From Singulisphaera sp. GP187 (lineage in GTDB: Bacteria > Planctomycetota > Planctomycetia > Isosphaerales > Isosphaeraceae): a stretch of 64,000 bases of DNA. The notes under the pieces are model-generated. The model saw nothing but the letters and a program-made list of their open reading frames with translations, was not told where the DNA came from and ran no database searches. The translations under genes and the position numbers were made by a program. Location of the stretch: assembly GCF_900129635.1 (NCBI RefSeq), contig NZ_FSRB01000002.1, positions 1,702,727-1,766,726 of the forward strand. Reading direction: 5' to 3'. Within the stretch, counting starts at the first letter, position 1, and each line of letters opens with the position of its first letter. This document shows, one piece after another, positions 53,856-60,734 of the stretch.

Positions 53856-55565
53856 ATGCCTGTGGCCACACGGCGAAAAAACTCGGTCCTCGGGCCGCTC
53901 CGCTCGCTATTCAACGTGGGCACGATCGGGGACATGACCGACGGCCAGCTCCTGGAGCGGTTCGCGATCGGCGGAGAGGCGGGCGAACTCGCCTTTGCCG
54001 CCTTGGTCGAGCGGCACGGGGCGGTCGTGCTCCAGATTTGCCGGGCGATACTGCGTGACGAGCACGAGGCCGAGGACGCCTTTCAGGCGACCTTCTTGGT
54101 GCTCGTTCGCAAGGCCGGCTCGCTCTGGGTGCGGGACTCGTTGGGTCCCTGGCTCCATCAGGTGGCCTACCGCGCCGCCCGGTGCTCCCGTTCCGCCATC
54201 GTCCGACGAACGGCCCGGGAGCGGCGGACGGTTGAGGTGATCGCGGCTCGACGCGACCCAGGATGCGCCGATGACGGCGAGGAGCTCCGGGCGGCGATCC
54301 ACGAAGAAATCGAGCGGATGCCGGAGCGTTACCGCGTCCTGGTCCTGCTCTGCGACCTCGAAGGCCGCACCCACGAGCAGGCCGCGCGGCATCTGGGCTG
54401 CCCGGTGGGCACGGTCAAGAGTCGATTGTCCCGGGGCCGCACACGTCTCAGAGACCGGTTGATCCGTCGTGGCCTCATCGTGCCGGCCGGAAGCTTCGTC
54501 GCCGGAATCCTTCCGCGGACCAGTCGGGCGATACCGCCCGTTTCCTGGTCCGATGCGACGACTCGGGCGGCGATTCAGATCGCGGCCGGTCAGCCGCTCA
54601 CCAGCGTGATTTCCCCGACAGTGCTCGCGGTGATGAAACACGTTTCAAGGGGATCCTTCATGAACAGCTTGAAGGGGGCCGTGCTGGCCGCCGTGACGTT
54701 CGGAGCGCTTGCCGCCGGGGCCGTCGGACTGGCATGGGCCGGGCTCGGAGAACCGACAGGCGATCCGCAGGACCCGTCGCGTCCCAGCGTGGCGCTCCCG
54801 GCCGCGGGTGGGGAAAAGCCGCGACTCGAGGAGCCGAAGGTTCGGGACACCGCAGACATTCGCGGCTCGTGGGAAGTGGTCTACGTGACCGGTACGGTGG
54901 TTTCCGGCAACCGTGAAGGTTACACGATGCCAGGTCAGATCGTCCTCGTCACGGACAAGACGATCAACTTGCCAACCCTGACCGGCAACTCGGAAGCCCC
55001 GATAAAATCCCTCGACGCCCTGTCCTACACGCTGGAACCGGGGCGGAAGGAGGCCGACGAGCAGGTCGAGTCGGCCGAGGAAAAGTTCAAGGGGTTCCGG
55101 CTCGCGTTGTCCCGGATGGAGCAACTCGTGCGCAAGAAGCGGCTTCCCGAGAGCTCGTTGATCATGCCCAAGAAGCAGGTCGACCATGCGGAGGCGGTGT
55201 TGCGGAACACCGAGAGGAGGCGCGACGAACGGCAAGCAGAAACGACGGCCCAAGAATCCCAGATCGACATCGAAGCCGCCCCTGGGGGAGGAACGGTGTG
55301 GCGGGGCATCTACCGGCTCAAGGGCGGTATCCTGACGATCTGCTACGACTCCGGTGGAGGGCGGCCCGAAACGTTCGCTGGCAATAAACCATCCGAACGC
55401 CTCATTATCCTGATCCAGCGTCCGGCGATGATTGGCGTGACCCTGAGGGACAGGGAGCTCACACTCCCCGCTCGCCGTTCAGGCGAACGAAATCTGCCCC
55501 GAGGTCAGCGCCCGCTCGCCTCCCAGGCGAGCGGGGAACGTGAGCTCCCTGTCTTCCTGAAGTGA
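53856..55565 (+). CDS. ECF sigma factor with membrane span and TIGR03067-like C-terminal domain
   Basis: A 569-residue fusion and a paralogue of the sigma-SLBB protein. The sigma part opens LRSLFNVGTIGDMTDGQLLE. Region 2 is at about 48-110 (EHEAEDAFQATFLVLVRKAG). Region 4 is at about 148-205 (MPERYRVLVLLCDLEGRTHE, QAARHLGCPVGTVKSRLSRG). One membrane span lies at about 272-296. The outer domain starts ADIRGSWEVVYVTGTVVSGN and contains YRLKGGILTICYDSGGGRPE and LIILIQRP, the outline of the planctomycete TIGR03067 lipocalin-like domain. An unusual helical insert (KEADEQVESAEEKFKGFRLA) lies in the middle. The last ~40 residues are encoded by a palindromic repeat and are unlikely to be ancestral. 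No anti-sigma gene is adjacent. Confidence 0.87.
   Translation: MPVATRRKNSVLGPLRSLFNVGTIGDMTDGQLLERFAIGGEAGELAFAALVERHGAVVLQICRAILRDEHEAEDAFQATFLVLVRKAGSLWVRDSLGPWLHQVAYRAARCSRSAIVRRTARERRTVEVIAARRDPGCADDGEELRAAIHEEIERMPERYRVLVLLCDLEGRTHEQAARHLGCPVGTVKSRLSRGRTRLRDRLIRRGLIVPAGSFVAGILPRTSRAIPPVSWSDATTRAAIQIAAGQPLTSVISPTVLAVMKHVSRGSFMNSLKGAVLAAVTFGALAAGAVGLAWAGLGEPTGDPQDPSRPSVALPAAGGEKPRLEEPKVRDTADIRGSWEVVYVTGTVVSGNREGYTMPGQIVLVTDKTINLPTLTGNSEAPIKSLDALSYTLEPGRKEADEQVESAEEKFKGFRLALSRMEQLVRKKRLPESSLIMPKKQVDHAEAVLRNTERRRDERQAETTAQESQIDIEAAPGGGTVWRGIYRLKGGILTICYDSGGGRPETFAGNKPSERLIILIQRPAMIGVTLRDRELTLPARRSGERNLPRGQRPLASQASGERELPVFLK
55449..55553. repeat. 105-bp palindromic element inside the end of the ECF gene
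   Basis: The 28-base arm at 55449-55476 pairs with 55526-55553 at 26 of 28 positions. Two smaller perfect hairpins are nested inside: TCGCC/GGCGA at 55472-55486 and CCGCTCGCC/GGCGAGCGG at 55512-55534. The element supplies the final codons and lies just before the stop of the sigma gene. The size and terminal palindromy fit a miniature inverted-repeat element. It could also act as a transcript terminator. Confidence 0.65.
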
Positions 55566-56098
55566 GGGCGAAGTGCGAGCGAAACGCCCGCTCCACAGGG
55601 TATGGGGCTGTCAAGGGCCGTCAGTTGGCCAGGCAGCTCCGTTGGGAGGCCTGGGAGATCCAGTGAAATGGAGCTCCGTCGCCACCCGTGATGAATTCAT
55701 CAGGTTTCCCCTCTTACCCTCTGTAAGAGCCTGGTCACCAACATCCGCCGGTCTCCGACGCAGAAGTCCCCAGAAGCCTTGAGGGGGACAGGGCGTGAGG
55801 ACAGAGACTGGGCACGGCGCCCGGATCAGACATTTCATCCCTTCGGAAACAAGGTCATCTGCGCCACGGCGATCAAGATCTGGCGGATGGTGAACCCGGA
55901 GGCGGATCATGGTTTCGGTCACCTTGGCCGATCGAGGCGATGCCCGATCAACTGAGCATGCGGTGATCGCACGCGACAGCATTTGCCTCCGATCGTTATG
56001 TCCTTGAATGGACTCCTCGATCTTACTACCATTCGTAGTTCGTGTTAGAGCTCCCGAGTCCAAGTGCGACGGTCCCCTTCGAACGGCAGGAATGATCG
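55566..56098. other. Intergenic region containing dispersed repeat copy 1
   Basis: Outside the repeat copy at 55616-55748 no gene or clear control element is recognised. The M48 gene promoter should lie in the right half (55950-56080), which is somewhat AT-richer. Confidence 0.5.
55616..55748 (+). repeat. Dispersed ~135-bp intergenic repeat, copy 1
   Basis: The sequence from GGCCGTCAGTTGGCCAGGCA to CACCAACATCCGCC aligns with 59391-59526 in the same orientation. Shared blocks include AGGCCTGGGAGAYCCAGTGAAAT (20 of these bases in a row match) and CCCGTGATGAATTC. Identity by eye is about three quarters with few gaps. It is not coding. The two copies bracket the M48 protease locus. Confidence 0.75.
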
Positions 56099-56864
56099 AT
56101 GAGCGAAACGCGGCAAGACTTCTCGAAAGTTGGATTTGTGAAGACAATTGTCTTGCCCGGCGCGCTCATCTTCTTGATACCTGTGATTTCGTTGTGCTTT
56201 TTTCTTCACGCTGAGCGCCGCTTCGACGCCGAGGCGCGAGAGGCGGTCTTGCCCCAAATCCACGCGGACGCGCGATTATCGGCCGAGCAGCGGGAGCGAG
56301 CGATTGCGCTCTTCACCGAACATCCCTTCTCGGAATTGGTCGCGGATGAGCGATTCGCCGCGGGGCTCGATCCGACGGCACGCTTCCAGTTCGCGACGTT
56401 CCGTTGGCTGATTCGGCTGTCCGCATTCTCAATCGCCACCGGCGTTGCGGTGCTCGTACTCGCTGGCTTCTGCGTCTTGATCTCACGCCGATCCCAGCGG
56501 GCTCAATACCTGAGCCTGTCGGTCGGCTGGCAGGTCCTGCGAGTCTACGGAGCGCTGCAAACGATCATCCAGGGTGTCATGGTCCTGGCGCTCTCGTATT
56601 GGGTCACGGCCCTGTGGATGCACGTCTATTCCGTGAAGCTCATCGTGGTAGCCGGGGTGCTGGCCGTCGTCGGCGCCTTCGCCGTAATTGTCGCGATTTT
56701 CAAGCGGCCCAGGACCGACACCGCCGTCGAGGGGCGGGTCCTCGATCGTGCGGGGTCCCCCCGGCTCTGGGACGAACTGGGCGCCATTTGCGCCAAAGTC
56801 GGCACGGCCGAACCCGACCAGGTCATCGTGGGCGTCGACGACAATTTCTTCGTCACCGAGATGC
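56099..56864 (+). pseudogene. M48 metalloprotease, N-terminal half (disrupted by IS)
   Basis: The first 255 codons of a membrane metalloprotease. TM1 lies at about 14-34 (IVLPGALIFLIPVISLCFFL). A coiled periplasmic segment contains RRFDAEAREAVLPQIHADAR. TM2 is at about 100-121, TM3 at about 150-165, and further hydrophobic segments reach about 195. Then comes the soluble part GRVLDRAGSPRLWDELGAIC, ending at VDDNFFVTEM. An ISAs1-type element enters after base 56864. Joining 56864 to 58182 restores a single frame of 609 residues with the downstream half. The open frame that continues into the element to 56932 adds about 20 unrelated residues. Relatives are HtpX-like or Peptidase_M48 membrane proteases. 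Confidence 0.85.
56855..56864. repeat. Left target-site duplication
   Basis: ACCGAGATGC immediately precedes the left end of the insertion sequence and recurs at 58172-58181 right after its other end. A 10-bp duplication fits the 8-10 bp typical of the ISAs1 family. Confidence 0.85.
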
Positions 56865-58171
56865 CAAGGCCAGCGCGCATAGCTGTACGGTTTAGGCGGT
56901 CTAGCGCGAGAGGATTCAACTCGATATCCTGAGATACGGTTTTCGTGATCGCCTGCCTCGACACTTGGCGCGTGGAGGTTGGACACGGACCGAACTCAGG
57001 ATCTCGTCTCATGGCCAAGTTTGTCGACGTGGCTTCGATCGGTTCCTACTTCGAATCGCTCTCCGATCCCCGTCATACACGCAATCGCAAGCACTTGCTG
57101 GTCGATATCGCCGTCATTGCGGTCTGCGCCGTCATCTGTGGCTGCGATGGACCCACCGCCATCCATCGATGGGCCAAGAACCGAGAATCCTGGCTGGCCC
57201 TGCATCTCACTCTGCCCAACGGCATCCCCTCCCGGGACTGCATCCGACGCTTGCTCATGACGCTCAAGCCCGAAGCGTTTCAACGCGTCTTTCAAGCCTG
57301 GATCTGTGAGGCGATTCCGGTCGACGTCAACAATCCCCACCGTCTCGTCGCCATCGACGGCAAGGCTTGTCGCGGGTCGCACGACAAGGCCAAAGGCCTC
57401 GGCAATCTCCACATTGTCAGCGCCTGGGCCAGCGAGGAGGGCATCGCACTGGGCCAGGTCGCCACCGACGCCAAGTCCAACGAGATCACGGCGATACCGC
57501 AACTCCTCAACCAGATCGACCTCGCCGGTACGCTCATTACGATCGACGCGATGGGCTGCCAGAAAGAGATCGTCAAGCAGATCGTCACTGGCAAGGGCGA
57601 CTGCGTGATCGCCGTCAAAGACAACCAGCCGAAGCTTGCAGCAGCGATCCAGTCGTTCTTTTCCGACCACATGGAACGCGACCTGGAAGACCTCCGGTAT
57701 CAATATCACGAGACCCGCGATGACGGGCACGGCCGCATCGACGAACGGGCCTATCTTCTGGCCAAGGTGCCCAGTGATTTCGCCCCGGGGAAAGAGTGGC
57801 CGTGGGTCAAAGCGATCGGCTATTCGGTGCGAGTCACGCGGCATGCCGACGGTACGGAGTCGGAGGAGATGCGTTACTATCTGAGCACTTGCGATCTCAG
57901 TGGCAAGCGGTTCGGCGAAGCGGTGCGCGGACACTGGGGCATCGAGTCGATGCATTGGGTCCTGGATGTCAACTTTCGCGAGGACGAGCACCGCACTCGC
58001 GAGCGAACTTTGGGGAACAATTTGAGCTGGCTTCGGCGGTTCGCCGTGACGCTCCTGAAGCGTCATCCCGACAAGGATAGTCTTCGCGGCAAGATGATGT
58101 CCTGTATGATCAATACGGACTATCTTACACAAGTTCTTTCATTGCAGCCACTTTGATATGCGCTGGCCTTG
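56865..58171 (+). mobile_element. ISAs1-family insertion sequence (1307 bp)
   Basis: A complete insertion sequence. The left end CAAGGCCAGCGCGCATA and the reverse complement of the right end CAAGGCCAGCGCATA share 12 exact terminal bases, then continue with a 2-base offset. It is bordered by the 10-bp direct repeats at 56855-56864 and 58172-58181. It carries one transposase gene in the same direction as the interrupted protease. The intact transposase, terminal repeats and target duplication all indicate a recent insertion. Confidence 0.9.
57011..58156 (+). CDS. ISAs1-family DDE transposase
   Basis: A 381-residue transposase. The N-terminal domain (ESLSDPRHTRNRKHLLVDIA, DCIRRLL) is the DDE_Tnp_1-associated part typical of ISAs1. 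Catalytic Asp116 is in AIDGKACRGS and Asp179 in TIDAMGCQKEI. The Glu is in the HWGIESMHWVLDVNFREDEH block near the C-terminus. No frameshift or stop is present, so it is probably active. ATG 57011 is selected. The frame is open to 56945, but the added residues are not conserved-like. It ends 15 bases before the right terminus of the element. Confidence 0.95.
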   Translation: MAKFVDVASIGSYFESLSDPRHTRNRKHLLVDIAVIAVCAVICGCDGPTAIHRWAKNRESWLALHLTLPNGIPSRDCIRRLLMTLKPEAFQRVFQAWICEAIPVDVNNPHRLVAIDGKACRGSHDKAKGLGNLHIVSAWASEEGIALGQVATDAKSNEITAIPQLLNQIDLAGTLITIDAMGCQKEIVKQIVTGKGDCVIAVKDNQPKLAAAIQSFFSDHMERDLEDLRYQYHETRDDGHGRIDERAYLLAKVPSDFAPGKEWPWVKAIGYSVRVTRHADGTESEEMRYYLSTCDLSGKRFGEAVRGHWGIESMHWVLDVNFREDEHRTRERTLGNNLSWLRRFAVTLLKRHPDKDSLRGKMMSCMINTDYLTQVLSLQPL

Positions 58172-58181
58172 ACCGAGATGC
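58172..58181. repeat. Right target-site duplication
   Basis: ACCGAGATGC, identical to 56855-56864, follows the right end of the insertion sequence. Removing one copy plus the element rejoins the M48 reading frame exactly (ACC GAG ATG CCG). Confidence 0.85.
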
Positions 58182-59245
58182 CGGTGAATGTCGACGAGAC
58201 CACCTGTCGAGGGAGGACGCTCTATGTCAGTCTGTCGCTGCTGAAGCAGATGGATGGCGCGGAGGCGGACGCCGTCCTGGCGCACGAGATGGCGCACTTC
58301 AGCGGGAATGACACACTGTACTCCAAGAAGATCTCACCACTGCTCAGCCGTTTTGGAACCTACTTGCAGGCGCTGTATGGAAACCCTATCACGCGTCCCG
58401 TCTACTATTTCATGCATTGCTTCCGGTCCCTGTTCGAATTGTCGCTGAGCGAACACGCGCGACAGCGCGAGTTTCGCGCGGATCGGATCGCGGCGGAGAC
58501 GACGTCGCCGCGCGATTTCGCCGGCGCGCTCCTGCGGATCTCGGCCTACTCGGACTTTCGGGGCAAGATCCAGCAGGATCTCTTCGAGAAGGAGTGCGTG
58601 CTGGAGACCGCCAACATCTCGGCACAGATTGAACAAGGTTTCCACTCGCACGCCATGTCCTTCGCCGCGAAACCAGACCTCGGGGGTCTCGAGACGTCGC
58701 ATCCGTTCGACTCTCACCCGCCGCTTGCCCGGCGACTGGAAGCCGTTGGGATCCCGCTCACACCGCAGGATGCGCAAACGCTCGTGTCCACCCAGGGTGA
58801 CGGCCGCTGGTATCAGTCGATCGATGAGGCCGAACAGATCGAGCGTCGACAGTGGGAGCAGTTCGAGGAGAGATTCCGCACCTTCCACGAGGAGACGCTT
58901 GCCTATCGGTTTTTGCCGGAGACCGACGAAGAACGCACGATCGTCGTCAAGTCGTTTCCCGGACTCACGATCGAGGGCAAGAAAGGCATGCTGGTCCTCG
59001 ACTGCGAGATGGTCCGGTACACCGCATGGCCCGACAATATCCTATATTCTGAGATTGCAAATTGTTTGCTTAACGATGGCACGCTACAGATCCACTATGT
59101 CCGGAGCGGGAAACAGAAGGCGAGCATTCCGATGAAGACGTTCGCCAAGCGCCAACAGGAGGCACTCCAGACCATCAATCATTACTATGCCCGCTACTTG
59201 AACGCCGTGGCGTACCAGAAGCAGAAGCAAGCTGAAAAATCGTGA
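58182..59245 (+). pseudogene. M48 metalloprotease, C-terminal half (disrupted by IS)
   Basis: The continuation of the gene starting at 56099. It carries the zinc motif HEMAH in ADAVLAHEMAHFSGNDTLYS, the third zinc ligand region SEHARQREFRADRIAAE (E...D), and the TSHPFDSHPPLARRLEAVGI segment typical of Peptidase_M48. Ends with a beta-rich C-terminal domain and a lysine-rich tail (YQKQKQAEKS). Since the active site is here and all membrane spans are in the other half, neither part alone should work. A short frame opens at 58169 inside the element end, so a soluble fragment might be made from an IS-derived promoter. That is unproven. Confidence 0.87.
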
Positions 59246-59584
59246 TATTTCTAGGTGTTGCTGTAATATGAGGAATCCAGGATTTGAGCCCGCCTTTCCT
59301 CCTAGACGCCCTGACGTCGCCGTTCCCGATTGCGAATGCTCAATCTCACCTCCGGTGTGCTGGCCGTTTCGCGCCCCCAAACCGGATCGGGGCCGTCAAC
59401 TTGGCCAGGCACCTCAGTCGGCAGGCCTGGGAGACCCAGTGAAATTAGTGCTCAGTCGCCGCCCGTGATGAATTCGCCAGATTTTACCTCTCGCCCGCTT
59501 TGGGAGTCTGGCCCCCAACATCCACCCGACTTGGCCCCCGTCACTCTCAGCCTGAGCCGTTGGTTGTCCGGGCTCGGCGCAAGG
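59246..59584. other. Intergenic region with dispersed repeat copy 2
   Basis: Outside the repeat (59391-59526) nothing gene-like is seen. The region separates the 3' end of the disrupted protease from the convergent gene at 59585. Confidence 0.5.
59391..59526 (+). repeat. Dispersed ~135-bp intergenic repeat, copy 2
   Basis: A second copy of the sequence at 55616-55748, same orientation. Diagnostic shared blocks are TTGGCCAGGCA, AGGCCTGGGAGA, CCAGTGAAAT, CCCGTGATGAATTC and CCAACATCC. It differs by scattered substitutions and small indels, so the copies are old relative to the IS insertion. Confidence 0.75.
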
Positions 59585-60055
59585 TCATTCGTCATCGTCA
59601 CCGAATCGCCGCTTGAGCCATTCGCGGAGGTGATCCCTTCCGCCCGGACTGCCTTGAAAGGGGAGATCCTCCCGGAACTCGGCGCAGATGAAGCAACGCT
59701 CCACCTCGTGTCCCTCGTAGTGGGCGAAGCGAGTGAGCGTGACCATGAGCATGTCGATTAAACTCGACGCGGGCGATCCGGTCGGATCTCCAAGGTGTTG
59801 CAAGTGCCAGCAGTAATGGCGTACCTCCATTGCTATCGGGCCGCACCCGGAGCGGATCTCGGCGAACAACTGCCGGCCGAGTGACCGGAGCCGCGCCAGC
59901 TTCTCTTCACGGGCGGTTGCTACGTATCTCAATTCCGCAAGGATCGGCTCGAACGGCTCGACGGCACGCCAAGGGTCGGTCGTATTTGCCAGGACCGTCT
60001 TGCGAGCGACTGCCAGTCGGCGTCCAAATTCGTCGGACGGTTGTCGCCAGTCCAT
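59585..60055 (-). CDS. Hypothetical helical protein (156 aa)
   Basis: ATG 60055 is preceded on the minus strand by AGGAG at seven bases, so I prefer it to longer starts. The protein is helical (EFGRRLAVARKTVLANTTDP, LAELRYVATAREEKLARLRS), with conserved-looking His/Cys/Trp positions (VRHYCWHLQHLGDP, HEVERCFICAEF) and an acidic tail GDDDE. There is no signal peptide or domain I recognise. A second frame from ATG 60173 overlaps its 5' end. Confidence 0.55.
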   Translation of the reverse strand: MDWRQPSDEFGRRLAVARKTVLANTTDPWRAVEPFEPILAELRYVATAREEKLARLRSLGRQLFAEIRSGCGPIAMEVRHYCWHLQHLGDPTGSPASSLIDMLMVTLTRFAHYEGHEVERCFICAEFREDLPFQGSPGGRDHLREWLKRRFGDDDE

Positions 60056-60173
60056 CGATCCGCTCCTGCTGTTTGACGAGCGTTGCGTAGATGGGGGGCG
60101 GCCCGACCAGGACGATGGCAGCAACCACGCCAGTCGATCGCCCCGGACGGAGCCAATAAAAATATCCTCGCAT
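59907..60173 (-). CDS. Possible small membrane protein overlapping the 156-aa gene
   Basis: ATG 60173 has GGGGAG three bases upstream. The first 45 residues look protein-like: MRGYFYWLRPGRSTGVVAAI, then a hydrophobic span and VKQQERIDGLATTVRR. The C-terminal half overlaps the other gene in a different frame and is arginine-rich. Either the two frames were one gene joined by a frameshift near 60050, or only one is real. Confidence 0.25.
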   Translation of the reverse strand: MRGYFYWLRPGRSTGVVAAIVLVGPPPIYATLVKQQERIDGLATTVRRIWTPTGSRSQDGPGKYDRPLACRRAVRADPCGIEIRSNRP

Positions 60174-60734
60174 CCGCTCCCCGCCCCGTGCCAGTGGTTC
60201 GGGTGAGGAAGCGACGACGCCGCGAGTTTTGACGTCCCCGTCCCCGTTTCCTTCCCCCGTGCCGTGGCTGGGGGGACGATCGATAGGTCTCGAGTGGCCT
60301 TGACGACCCCGGACAGGAACCCGCCGCGACGCACCGCAGCGGACGGCATCTGTCGGTCTGGACTCGCTCGGAAAAGCGAATCGGAGCGACCACTCGCTCC
60401 GCTCGGCCGGGCACTCCGGCCCGATCCCAGGGTGCCAAGTCGCGTTGAAGTCCTTGCGACTGGCGGGTCCGATGTGCAGAATCTTGTCCGAATCGTCGCT
60501 CCGCGAGCACGACGGCCCCAGATCGACTCAGGGCCGTTTCAAGGCCATGATGGCTTCGGTGAGATCTTTCACAGCAGGACCCCTGCCCCGCAACTCACCG
60601 TTGAAGGGATCTGGCTCGAAAGAAAACGCCAAGCTTTCTATTGAAGGGTGCATGCTGAGTGGCGAGACAAACCTGGGGCTCCACGCCATCCGCCGGCGCG
60701 GGCCTCGACCCTTCGCATCCCGGAGACGCATCGG
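60174..60734. other. Intergenic region upstream of the M13 peptidase gene
   Basis: No supported gene. Long open frames on both strands here are GC shadows rich in Arg, Pro and Ser. No repeat or hairpin stood out. It should contain the M13 promoter. Confidence 0.45.

Noticed and set aside
55611..56147. A 178-codon minus-strand frame over the repeat upstream of the M48 gene
   Set aside because: It overlaps a dispersed non-coding repeat, and no equivalent frame is conserved in the second copy at 59391.
56865..56932. Read-through of the protease frame into the IS as a natural C-terminus
   Set aside because: Residues after VTEM derive from the IS terminal repeat. The true continuation is found after the element with an exact target duplication.
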